A stretch of DNA of 64,000 nt from Lewinellaceae bacterium (GTDB lineage Bacteria; Bacteroidota; Bacteroidia; Chitinophagales; Saprospiraceae), in the NCBI GenBank assembly GCA_020636095.1, contig JACJYN010000007.1, positions 434,001 through 498,000 of the forward strand, written 5' to 3'. The notes beneath the pieces are model-generated. The model saw nothing but the letters and a program-made list of their open reading frames with translations. It did no database searches and was not told the DNA's origin. Shown in pieces: positions 50,872 to 59,475 of this stretch; within the stretch, counting starts at the first letter, position 1, and each line of letters opens with the position of its first letter. Made by a program: the position numbers and the translations under genes.

Positions 50872-51471
50872 ATGGCGTTTGTGGATAATACGCATTCTCA
50901 TTACCCGGAGTGGTTGGAAGAAGGTAATGAATACAATATCGAAACCGGTACAAATGACTATTATAAAAACCTGGGCGCAGCCATAACCCATGATGATCAC
51001 CCAATCGTCGGAATAAGCTGGAATGATGCTGTTGCCTATCAATGGTTGAGCCGACTATCTGGCAAAGACTACCGCCTGCCTAGCGAAGCGGAGTGGGAAT
51101 ATGCGGCCAGGGGAGGCCATAAGAGCCTGGGTTTTCGGTATGCAGGCAGCAATAAGTTGAAAGAAGTGGGCTGGTATTCGCTAAATAGCCACGGAGAAAC
51201 CAAACCGGTGGGGCTAAAGTTGTCCAATGAGTTAGGCCTCTATGATATGAGTGGAAATGTTCGGGAATGGTGTGCAGATCATTGGCATGACAATTATGGG
51301 GGCGCGCCCAATGATGGTAGGGCCTGGGTTGGTGTCGGCGATTCAGCTGTCCGCGTGGTTCGTGGCGGGTCTTGGCTCAACTTCCATAGCAGCTGCCGTG
51401 CTTCGGACCGCTACTGGCTCGGGACCGATAACTGGAACAGCATTTTTGGTTTTCGTTTAGCCCGGTACTAA
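50872..51471 (+). pseudogene. SUMF1 / formylglycine-generating-enzyme-like remnant
   Basis: 199 residues of the C-terminal part of an FGE-sulfatase (SUMF1) domain: HPIVGISWNDAVAYQWLSRL, YRLPSEAEWEYAARGGHKSL, LGLYDMSGNVREWCADHW, VVRGGSWLNFHSSCRASDRY and IFGFRLARY. The N-terminal part of the fold (the xMG and EKPxHxVxL strands) is missing, and the likely first codon is preceded by a hairpin instead. It may still be expressed but is probably inactive. SUMF1 domains outside sulfatase maturation act in conflict systems and variable proteins. Confidence 0.7.
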
Positions 51472-51578
51472 CCCTCTTTGTCCGTCGCCCGCGTGTCGCC
51501 GTAGCTTTAGCGGACTTCGTGCGCCATAGGCGGACGCACAAGCTTTCTTCGAGCGCCGAAATCTTGATTATTGTTTTT

Positions 51579-51960
51579 CTACGCCGCTCTTTCCTGGATT
51601 TTTACTTCAATCTCATATTCTTGAAGAATCTCCTTTAATTCTTCTAAAAACCGATACTTCATATCTTCATACTGATGAACCATGAATTCATCTTTTGATT
51701 GATTCTTATGCATTTCTATCATCTTATTCAATGCTTTGACCTGCTCAAGAATATCTATACTCCCCTCGGGTATGAGAGGTGAAATTTTGACAATTTTATT
51801 TTTGTGGCCTGCAAGGCGGAAAGCGCAGGCATAGCCCAGCTACGCCGAGCATTTTCAACGCCGCAGGGCGCAAAAAGAAAGAGACGAAAATCACTTCTTG
51901 TGCCCGAGGGGAGTATAACACCCGCGCCATTTCTTGATCAATTAGTTGCGGTTCATTCAT
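51579..51960 (-). pseudogene. 73-codon gene split by a palindromic element
   Basis: From the ATG at 51960 the frame reads MNEPQLIDQEMARVL, then runs into the element and soon stops. On the other side it continues DILEQVKALNKMIEMHKNQ, KDEFMVHQYEDMKYRFLEEL and KEILQEYEIEVKIQERAA, ending at 51579-51581. Removing 160 bp (a 158-bp element and one TA) joins V-L to D-I and gives 73 residues with no frameshift. The ancestral product is a small helical cytosolic protein of unknown function. Confidence 0.75.
51756..51917. mobile_element. MITE-like palindromic element 5, inserted in a gene
   Basis: The arms TACTCCCCTCGGG and CCCGAGGGGAGTA are perfect, with TA on each side as apparent target duplication. 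AAATTTTGACAATTTT / AAAATCACTTCTT-type weaker pairing follows, and a core GGCATAGCCCAGCTACGC at 51828-51845. The 158-bp body has no gene. A TA duplication is typical of elements mobilised by IS630/Tc1-mariner transposases; none is visible in the window. Best case in this window that the palindromes move. Confidence 0.75.
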
Positions 51961-52025
51961 TTTGATCAAAAATTTAGTTGAACAATACCTTTTTCAAAAT
52001 TAAAACAATAACGCGTTTTTCAGAG

Positions 52026-52060
52026 CCAATCAACCGACAACAATCAACCAACAACCCGCC
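52026..52060. repeat. Heptad run at the pyruvate carboxylase 3' end
   Basis: CCAATCA, ACCGACA, ACAATCA, ACCAACA and ACCCGCC stand in strict 7-nt register, 13 nt beyond the stop codon of the minus-strand gene. Confidence 0.75.
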
Positions 52061-52072
52061 CCTCTCCGGCCC

Positions 52073-55000
52073 TCACTCCAACTCCACCACCAAATCATCC
52101 TGCTCCACCAATGTTTTCTCCTTCAGGTGTACCTTCTTCACCGTACCCGCCACCGGTGAGGTAATGGTGCTTTCCATCTTCATAGCCTCGATAATGAAGA
52201 GGGGGGTGTTCATATCCACGGCATCTCCCGGGCTGACGAGTATCTTGGACAGGCTTCCCTGCAACGGCGCACCGACCTCCTTCTCTGTTTCCGCTTTGCG
52301 GTGGATGACAACATCCATCTTAAGGTTCCGGTCGTGGACCGGTATGGACCGGGTCTGGCCGTTGAGCTGGAAGAAGACCAGGCGGTTGCCCTGGAAGTCT
52401 GGTTCGGTCACATTGAGGTACTTGATGAGCAGGTTCTTGCCAGGAGCCAGGCTGACGACGATCTCTTCATTGAATTTCAAACCAAAGAAGAAAGCAGGGC
52501 TGGGCAAAGCGCGGATCAGCCCAAAATTTTCATAGTGCTCCCGGTAATCTTTGTAAACTTTCGGATATAGTTTGTAAGAGAGGAAGTTTTTGAAATCCAG
52601 GTGGTCGCCAAATTCCTGCTGGAAGGCAGGGAATTCCGTTTTAAAGTCAATCGGCTCCAGGTGGGCGTTGGGGCGCTCGGTGTAGGGCTTTTCATCCTTG
52701 AGCACCATCTTCTGGATATCCGGTGGGAAGCCGCCCTCGGCCTGCCCCAGGTCGCCCCGCATCAGCGCTTTGACGCTGTCGGGGAAGGAAAGCGAATCAC
52801 CTCGCTTAAGGATATCCTCCTTGGACAAGTCGTTGGAAGTCATGAACATAGCCATATCGCCCACCACCTTGGAAGAAGGCGTCACCTTCACGATATCACC
52901 GAACAGGCCGTTGGCGATCTGGTAGTTCTTTTTGATGGTTTCGAATTCCTCTTCGAGGCCCAGGGAGCGCGCCTGGGGCCGCAGGTTGGAATATTGCCCG
53001 CCAGGGATCTCGTGGTCGTATACCTCGGCGGTGCCTGCCCGGAGCTCCGTCTCGAACGGGTAGTAGTAGCGCCGCACTGATTCCCAGTACGAAGAGAACC
53101 GGTTGAGAGATTGCAGGTCCACCGGATGCTCCCGCTCGTGCTGCTCCATCATGGCGGCGATGGAGTTGAAGTTGGGCTGGGAGGTCAGGCCCGACATGGA
53201 ACTGATGGCTACGTCCACCACATCGACGCCCGCCTCGATGGCCTTGACGTAAGTCGCCGCCTGAATGGAAGAGGTGTCATGGGTATGCAGGTGGATGGGG
53301 ACATGCACCGTGTTTTTCAACTCGGTTATCAGCATTTCCGCTGCCAGCGGCTTCAAAAGGCCCGCCATATCCTTGATGGCGATGATGTGGGCGCCTTCGT
53401 CTTCCAGGCGTTTGGCCAGGTCGAGGTAGTAGGCCAGGTTGTACTTGGGGTGGCCTGGGCTGGAAATATCTCCGGTATAGCAAATACAAGCTTCCGCCAC
53501 GCTATTGGTGCGCTCGCGGACCGTGCGGATGCTCACCTTCATAGCTTCCACCCAGTTGAGGGAGTCGAAGATACGGAAGATGTCGATGCCCGCTTCGGCG
53601 GCCTCTTCGATGAACTTGACGATCAGGTTGTCGGGGTAAGCGGTATAGCCTACGGCATTGGACCCCCGCAGCAACATCTGAAAACAGATGTTGGGAATGG
53701 CCTGGCGGAGAAACTCCAGCCGTTTCCAGGGGCACTCCTTTAGGAAGCGCAGGGACACGTCGAAGGTGGCGCCACCCCATACCTCCATGGAGAATACGTC
53801 ATTGGGATGGTGCAGTGCGAAGCTGCGGGCTACCTTCATCATATCGTAGGTGCGCATCCGGGTGGCCAGCAGCGACTGGTGCGCATCGCGGAAGGTGGTG
53901 TCCGTGTATTGAATGGGTTTATAATCTTTTAACCATTGGGCGAAGCCCTCCGGGCCGAGTTGCTGTAGTTTCTGACGAGTACCGTCCGGCACGGGAGCGT
54001 GGGGGTCGTAGGCCGGCACCACCGGAGTAATGAATTCTATACTGGAGTCAAAGTGTTTCACATCCGGATGGCCATTGACGATGATGTCGGCCAGGTAACG
54101 CAGCATTTTGGTGCCCCGGTCTCTCCAGTTGGGCGGCTCCACAAGTTGAGGGTTTTCCTTGATGAAGTTGACCGTTGCTTTACCTTCCTGGAAAGTCTCA
54201 TGCTGCAGGAGGTTGAGCAGGAACCCGATATTGGTCTTCACTCCGCGGATGCGGAACTCCCGCAGGGCCCGGTGCAGGCGTTGGGAGGCGCCTTTCTGGG
54301 TCCGCCCCCAGGCGGTGACCTTGACCAGCAGGCTGTCGAAGAAGGGCGATATTTTAGCGCCCGGAAAGGCGCTGCCGGCATCCAGCCGAATGCCCATTCC
54401 GGCGGCGGAGCGATAGGCGATGAGTGTGCCGTAATCAGGCGTAAAGTCATTGCTGGGGTCCTCGGTGGTAACCCGGCACTGAATGGCAAAGCCGCTCAGC
54501 TCGATATCCTCCTGGCTGTTGATGAAGATGGTCTTGTGGTTTAGCGGATAACCCATTCCGATTAGGATCTGAGAGCGGACGATGTCAATACCGGTCACTT
54601 CCTCAGTGACGGTATGCTCCACCTGTATCCTGGGGTTGACTTCGATGAAGAATATGTTCTCCTCTTTATCGACCAGGAACTCCACCGTACCGGCATTGCT
54701 GTAGTTGGCCTGGTGCGCCAGGCGCAGGGCATATTCGTAGAGCTTGTCTTTGGTTGGCTGGCTGAGGGTGAGGCAGGGCGCCACTTCTACGACTTTCTGG
54801 AAGCGCCGTTGCACGGAGCAATCCCGTTCGTACAGGTGCACGATATTGCCGTGTTTATCACCCAGAATCTGAACCTCGATATGCTTAGGGTTGTCGATAA
54901 ATTTTTCAAGGAATACAGTGTCATCTCCAAAGGCGGTGCGGGCTTCGCCGCGGGCTTCATCGTATTGCTTTTTGACCTGGGAGGCTTCCCTTACTACGCG

Positions 55001-55525
55001 CATGCCCCGGCCGCCGCCGCCAGAGGCCGCTTTGATCATGACTGGAAAGCCGATGCGTTCGGCCTCCTGCAGGGCGATGTCTGCACTGGTTAATGCTTCT
55101 TTGCTGTCTTCGATCAAGGGTACTTCCGCTTCGCGCGCCAGTTTTTTGGCCGCCACTTTATCCCCCAGCCGGCTCATCGCTTCCGGAGAGGGCCCGATAA
55201 ACTCAATGCCCTCCTCCCGGCAACGGGTGGCGAACTGGATGTTCTCAGAGAGAAATCCGTAACCGGGGTGAATGGCGTCGACACCGTTTTCCTTAGCCAC
55301 GGTGAGGATTTCCTCGATATCGAGGTAGGGCTTCAGCGGCTCGTCGTCCGGGCCGATTTGATAAGCCTCGTCGGCTTTGTAGCGGTGCAGGGAGTAACGG
55401 TCTTCCCAGGTATACATGGCGACGGTGCGCAGGTTCAGTTCGGAAGCCGCCCGCAATACGCGGATGGCGATTTCGCCCCGGTTGGCGACCATGAGTTTTT
55501 CGAAACGCTTCTTCTTCGGTTGCAT
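52073..55525 (-). CDS. pyc: Pyruvate carboxylase
   Basis: This biotin enzyme carboxylates pyruvate to oxaloacetate to refill the TCA cycle. The 1150 residues have a biotin carboxylase domain at about 8-460 (KLMVANRGEIAIRVLRAASE, PVMIKAASGGGGRGMRVVRE, EVNPRIQVEHTVTEEVTGID). A carboxyltransferase TIM barrel follows at about 535-810 (TTFRDAHQSLLATRMRTYDM, HLHTHDTSSIQAATYVKAIE). A PYC_OADA linker precedes the biotinyl domain ending with FIIEAMKMESTITSPVAG, where K1116 carries biotin. Full length for the single-chain enzyme. It stands alone and is divergent from the DinB gene. Confidence 0.96.
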   Translation of the reverse strand: MQPKKKRFEKLMVANRGEIAIRVLRAASELNLRTVAMYTWEDRYSLHRYKADEAYQIGPDDEPLKPYLDIEEILTVAKENGVDAIHPGYGFLSENIQFATRCREEGIEFIGPSPEAMSRLGDKVAAKKLAREAEVPLIEDSKEALTSADIALQEAERIGFPVMIKAASGGGGRGMRVVREASQVKKQYDEARGEARTAFGDDTVFLEKFIDNPKHIEVQILGDKHGNIVHLYERDCSVQRRFQKVVEVAPCLTLSQPTKDKLYEYALRLAHQANYSNAGTVEFLVDKEENIFFIEVNPRIQVEHTVTEEVTGIDIVRSQILIGMGYPLNHKTIFINSQEDIELSGFAIQCRVTTEDPSNDFTPDYGTLIAYRSAAGMGIRLDAGSAFPGAKISPFFDSLLVKVTAWGRTQKGASQRLHRALREFRIRGVKTNIGFLLNLLQHETFQEGKATVNFIKENPQLVEPPNWRDRGTKMLRYLADIIVNGHPDVKHFDSSIEFITPVVPAYDPHAPVPDGTRQKLQQLGPEGFAQWLKDYKPIQYTDTTFRDAHQSLLATRMRTYDMMKVARSFALHHPNDVFSMEVWGGATFDVSLRFLKECPWKRLEFLRQAIPNICFQMLLRGSNAVGYTAYPDNLIVKFIEEAAEAGIDIFRIFDSLNWVEAMKVSIRTVRERTNSVAEACICYTGDISSPGHPKYNLAYYLDLAKRLEDEGAHIIAIKDMAGLLKPLAAEMLITELKNTVHVPIHLHTHDTSSIQAATYVKAIEAGVDVVDVAISSMSGLTSQPNFNSIAAMMEQHEREHPVDLQSLNRFSSYWESVRRYYYPFETELRAGTAEVYDHEIPGGQYSNLRPQARSLGLEEEFETIKKNYQIANGLFGDIVKVTPSSKVVGDMAMFMTSNDLSKEDILKRGDSLSFPDSVKALMRGDLGQAEGGFPPDIQKMVLKDEKPYTERPNAHLEPIDFKTEFPAFQQEFGDHLDFKNFLSYKLYPKVYKDYREHYENFGLIRALPSPAFFFGLKFNEEIVVSLAPGKNLLIKYLNVTEPDFQGNRLVFFQLNGQTRSIPVHDRNLKMDVVIHRKAETEKEVGAPLQGSLSKILVSPGDAVDMNTPLFIIEAMKMESTITSPVAGTVKKVHLKEKTLVEQDDLVVELE

Positions 55526-55725
55526 TCGTTGTATTGATTGGCCAGAAAATGGTTTTGGCTTATATTGGCAGGGTAGCAGTAGAGGGCCAAAAGATACACA
55601 ACTGCAGGCAAACGGAGAAGAGACAAGCAGGATAATTGTAGGTGGAACAAGTTTGAATGAACAACTATGTACCCGATGAAATGGTTATTAAGTCATGCTA
55701 TTACTCAATCTTAACATTTCCCTTT

Positions 55726-56253
55726 ATGACTAAACCCCCTATTTATCCCTGGTTTGACCGTTCTTTCCCTCAATTGCTGGATTCGCGTTTATTGCCGGCC
55801 ATTCTGGAGCGGCTGGCCGATACTCCGCTCAGGTTGCGAGCTAAGCTAGCCAGTCTGCCGGCCGGCTTGCTGACCCTCAACCCTATGGGCAAATGGTCCG
55901 TCCAGGAGCATATCGGCCACCTGCTTGACCTGGAGCCTCTCTGGCAGGGGCGCTGGGTGGATATTACCCACGGCGCCGTTACCATGCGGGAAGCCGATTT
56001 GAGCAACCGCGCCACACAGGAAGCCAGCCACAATAACAGCTCATTGGCAGCTCTGCTGGATGAATTTGAACAGGCGCGCCAGGCTTCTATCGTACAGTTG
56101 CGGCAGTTCAGGGCAAAAGACCTGGAGATGAGTTCCCTTCATCCGCGGCTGGAGCAACCGCTCAACGTGGCCGGGCTGGCTTTTTTCGTGGCGGAGCATG
56201 ATGACCATCATCTGGCGTATATGAGCCGGATAATTGAAAGGCACAGGGGGTAG
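55726..56253 (+). CDS. DinB family protein
   Basis: The 175 residues from the ATG at 55726 start MTKPPIYPWFDRSFPQLLDS. WSVQEHIGHLLDLEPLWQGR has the first metal-binding His of the DinB four-helix bundle, and VAEHDDHHLAYMSRIIERHR the C-terminal His pair. Such proteins bind divalent metals; some are bacillithiol transferases or thiol-dependent enzymes, most are unassigned. An in-frame start at 55657 is less likely. It converges with the SNF2 helicase gene (gap 47 bp). Confidence 0.85.
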   Translation: MTKPPIYPWFDRSFPQLLDSRLLPAILERLADTPLRLRAKLASLPAGLLTLNPMGKWSVQEHIGHLLDLEPLWQGRWVDITHGAVTMREADLSNRATQEASHNNSSLAALLDEFEQARQASIVQLRQFRAKDLEMSSLHPRLEQPLNVAGLAFFVAEHDDHHLAYMSRIIERHRG

Positions 56254-56300
56254 TACTATTTGTCCAATAAATTTCCGGGATGCAGAACGGAAAAAGGAGG

Positions 56301-59246
56301 TCAATCAAACAAATACTCAATATCTCCCTTGGAAAAGGAGGCCTTTCCAACCTCGCCGATAATATCCTCCGCCAGTTGAGATTTTTTCTCCTGAAGTTTC
56401 AGTATTTTCTCCTCGATGCTGTCCTTGGTAATAAACTTGATGGCGATGACGTGTTTGTCCTGCCCAATGCGGTGGGCCCGGGCGATGGCCTGCTGCTCCG
56501 TGGTGGGGTTCCACCAGGGGTCCAGTATGAAGACGTAGTCGGCCGCGGTCAGGTTCAGCCCGGTGCCGCCGGATTTGATAGAGACGAGAAATGGCTGCAC
56601 GTCGGGATTTTCCTGGAAGGACCGGATGGCGGCCTCTCGCTGCTGGCTGTTCTGGCTGCCGGTGAGCCAGGCGTAGGAGAGGTTATGAGATTCGAATTCC
56701 TGGCGGTACAGCTCCAGGTGTTTGACGAAAGAGCTGAAAATGAGGGCCTTGTGGCCGCCCCGCCGCACCACGTCCCAATGCTCCATGACATCGTTGAACT
56801 TGCCGCTCTCTTTCTCGTAATTTTCTATCGTCAGCTTGGGATGGTTGGCCAACTGCCGCAGCTTGGTCAGGGACTGTAGTACCTGGAAGCGGAATTTAGG
56901 GTCGCCACCCTGGTAATTCTCCAGCAGGAAATTGCGGGCGGCGGACTTTTCCCGCTCGTACAGGCGCTTTTGCTCCGAAGTCATTTCGGAGTAGAACAGC
57001 TTGGTGGTCAGCGGCGGCAGGTCGCGGGCGACCTCTTCCTTGGTGCGGCGCAGCAGGTAGGGGGCAGCCAGGCGGCGCAGGCGGTTTTTCTTTTCTTCGT
57101 CCTGGTACTTTTCAATGGGCGTGATGAACTCCCGTTTAAAAAAGTTGTAGCTGCCCAGCAGCATGGGGTTGATGAACTGCATCTGCGCCCAGAGGTCGGA
57201 GAGGGAGTTCTCGATGGGTGTGCCGCTGAGGGAGATTTTATGGCGGGCTTCCAGCTCGTTGATAGCCTTAAAAACCTTGCTGTCCTTATTTTTGATCTGC
57301 TGGCTTTCGTCCAGGATGATGTATTCGAATTCCAATTGCTTCAGTACCTCTACATCCCGCAGGGCGGTTTGGTAGGTGGTCAGAATAACATCGAAGCGCT
57401 GCAATAGCCGCCGGTCGTTGTACCGCTTGGGGCCGGTATGGCGGTATACTTGGAGGCTGGGCGCAAACTTCTGGATTTCAGCTTCCCAGTTGAACACCAG
57501 GGAAGCCGGCAGGATGATCAGGGCGTTGAGCGGTTTCAGGAAGTCATTATCGGCGGGCGCTTCAAAAAGGCCGAGCTGACGGCTGACGTCAGGCCGGGGC
57601 GCCGTTTGTTTTCCCTGTTGCTCCTTTGCGTAAAGCAGGGCAGTGATTGTCTGCAGAGTTTTGCCCAGGCCCATATCGTCGGCCAGGCAGGCGCCCAATT
57701 GGTTCTCGTAGAGCTGGACCAGCCATTTGACTCCGGCCAGCTGGTAAGGGCGCAGATGAGCCTTCAAGAGGGGAGAAGGCTGAAAATCAGCCAGGCTCTC
57801 CTCTTCTTCGATGGCTTCGGCGCCCTCCTGGATACCGATCTCATCCAGCAGGGTATACTGGCTTTTGGTAAGCCGGAGCTGCTCTTTGTCTGTTTTGCCA
57901 AATTGAAAGATAGCCTTATAGCGGGCCATCCATTCCTGAGGGATGATGAAAATAGCTCCATTGGGCAATTGGTAGAGCCGGTCGCCTTCCCGGATATGCT
58001 TGGCCAAGGCGGTGAAAGGGAAGGAGAATGCTCCGACGGTAACGGTGCCGTAGAGGTCGAACCAGTCGTTTTGCTGTTCGGTATTCAGGCTCAATTCGGG
58101 CTTATACAGATGGGCTGGCTGGCCCTCGATGGCTGGTTCGTGCACGACAAAACCGGCGGCTTCCAGGGCCGGCCGCTGTTCGCTTAACCACTCCAGCAAA
58201 AAGAAAGGGTCTTCCGTCTCTTCGGAAGGCTGGAAGTAGCTACCAGCCTTGTTTTCCAGCCGGAATGCTTCCAGTTTCTTTACGAATGCCTTTTCTGTTT
58301 CTGGATTCCGGACTACCTGCAGGATGCGGATTTCTTCTTCCCCCATGAACTCCAGCGCAGTACGTTTGTCTTTTTTATCACTCCAGTTGAAAGCCGCGCC
58401 GGGGTAAACCATGTACACAGAAAGCACCCAATGGTTGTTAAACAGGTCCTTGACAGGTTCTAACCGGCAAGCCTCCAGGGTATCTTGCTGTACTACCTCA
58501 AAGCCCCTGGCTTCGATATCTGCGCGGGCGGCTACCTTAAGGATGAATTTCTGGAAGTACGTTTTAACCGACTTTTTAGGGATAACAACTTCCTCCTTTT
58601 TCTCAAAAGGCTTGACCATATTGCCGTTGATGTCGGGCGCCCGGTACAACCGGTAATCGACGAACAGCCAGGCAGGGTAGTTGGTGATGGGAATGACCTC
58701 CCGGGAGTGGATGGCCCAGGTTCCTTTTTCGTCAGCGAGCTGAAGGCGGTAGCGGACGCCGGATTCTTCCCGTATAAAGTAAAGGCGGGGTTCCAGCGGT
58801 TCTTTCTGGTATTCCAGCAGGAAGTCTTTGGCCAGCACGGTACGGTTGACCTGCCAGGTGATGGGGAGCTGGTGTTGAGTGGCGAGGGCCAGCAACTCAT
58901 CGAGCAGGCGATGGCAGTATTTGGCAATGGAACCCTTTAGTTCTTTGTCCTCCATGAGCGTGGCCAACGCTTTAGCCCTTTTTTTAGGAGGGTTGAAACG
59001 TTTTTCCAGCGCTTTGGGCTGTAGCTTTTCGACGATCTGAAAGAGGCGCTCATGGGCAGGGTTGAGGGACAACCCTAAAGCGCCGGCCGTTTCCGGCAGC
59101 GCCTTTTGGACGATATGCGTCAGCTGGCCGTCCCGGTCCTTGCTCACGATGTAGGCCATGGGCAGATAAAGCCCTTCTACGGCGGGGTAGAGGTCATAGA
59201 CGATTTCGAGTTCGGCTTGCCTCGTTTGTTCGGTGAAGAGCTGCAT
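56301..59246 (-). CDS. SNF2 family DEAD/DEAH-box helicase
   Basis: The 981 residues start MQLFTEQTRQAELEIVYDLY. The first half (to about 500) is a poorly known N-terminal region. The SNF2 ATPase follows: CLADDMGLGKTLQTITALLY (Walker A, near 522), EYIILDESQQIKNKDSKVFK (DESQ for the usual DEAQ/DEAH, near 644), LSGTPIENSLSDLWAQMQFI and SIKSGGTGLNLTAADYVFIL with ARAHRIGQDK near 928. It is a double-stranded DNA translocase, RapA/HepA-like in general fold, with unknown target. A longer start at 59300 only reads through a TTG-word heptad repeat. Confidence 0.93.
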   Translation of the reverse strand: MQLFTEQTRQAELEIVYDLYPAVEGLYLPMAYIVSKDRDGQLTHIVQKALPETAGALGLSLNPAHERLFQIVEKLQPKALEKRFNPPKKRAKALATLMEDKELKGSIAKYCHRLLDELLALATQHQLPITWQVNRTVLAKDFLLEYQKEPLEPRLYFIREESGVRYRLQLADEKGTWAIHSREVIPITNYPAWLFVDYRLYRAPDINGNMVKPFEKKEEVVIPKKSVKTYFQKFILKVAARADIEARGFEVVQQDTLEACRLEPVKDLFNNHWVLSVYMVYPGAAFNWSDKKDKRTALEFMGEEEIRILQVVRNPETEKAFVKKLEAFRLENKAGSYFQPSEETEDPFFLLEWLSEQRPALEAAGFVVHEPAIEGQPAHLYKPELSLNTEQQNDWFDLYGTVTVGAFSFPFTALAKHIREGDRLYQLPNGAIFIIPQEWMARYKAIFQFGKTDKEQLRLTKSQYTLLDEIGIQEGAEAIEEEESLADFQPSPLLKAHLRPYQLAGVKWLVQLYENQLGACLADDMGLGKTLQTITALLYAKEQQGKQTAPRPDVSRQLGLFEAPADNDFLKPLNALIILPASLVFNWEAEIQKFAPSLQVYRHTGPKRYNDRRLLQRFDVILTTYQTALRDVEVLKQLEFEYIILDESQQIKNKDSKVFKAINELEARHKISLSGTPIENSLSDLWAQMQFINPMLLGSYNFFKREFITPIEKYQDEEKKNRLRRLAAPYLLRRTKEEVARDLPPLTTKLFYSEMTSEQKRLYEREKSAARNFLLENYQGGDPKFRFQVLQSLTKLRQLANHPKLTIENYEKESGKFNDVMEHWDVVRRGGHKALIFSSFVKHLELYRQEFESHNLSYAWLTGSQNSQQREAAIRSFQENPDVQPFLVSIKSGGTGLNLTAADYVFILDPWWNPTTEQQAIARAHRIGQDKHVIAIKFITKDSIEEKILKLQEKKSQLAEDIIGEVGKASFSKGDIEYLFD

Positions 59247-59254
59247 GGCTGGAT

Positions 59255-59323
59255 TAATAGTTGTTTGTTGTCTGTTGTTGGTTGATGGCAAAAAAGACAA
59301 CCATCAACCAAGAACTAAGCAGG
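59255..59323. repeat. Heptad inverted repeat between helicase and membrane protein
   Basis: TTGTTTG, TTGTCTG, TTGTTGG and TTGATGG stand in register from 59261, then CAAAAAA, and GACAACC, ATCAACC in the opposite sense. GGTTGATGG faces CCATCAACC. It lies just before the helicase start. Confidence 0.75.
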
Positions 59324-59444
59324 AGGGCAAACATAGTGAAAAAAGAGGCGATGGGCAAGGATGGAACCTGCCAACCTTCTTTTTTTGCTTTTTAGTTTCG
59401 CAAGTCTTTTGTAACGTTCATAGCCTCAATTACCTCCAAAATCT

Positions 59445-59452
59445 TACCTTTG
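59445..59452 (+). promoter_or_regulatory. -7 element of the membrane protein gene
   Basis: TACCTTTG fits TAnnTTTG and lies 24 nt before GTG 59476. It argues against the far-upstream start codons of that frame, which would lie before the transcript begins. Confidence 0.5.
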
Positions 59453-59475
59453 CTGCCATCGTAAGCCAACGAATA

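Noticed and set aside
59247..59300. N-terminal extension of the SNF2 helicase
   Set aside because: It only reads through the TTG-word heptad inverted repeat.
59233..59475. Long N-terminal extension of the membrane protein at 59476
   Set aside because: It overlaps the helicase start and the heptad repeat and lies upstream of the likely -7 element; GTG 59476 gives a better start.
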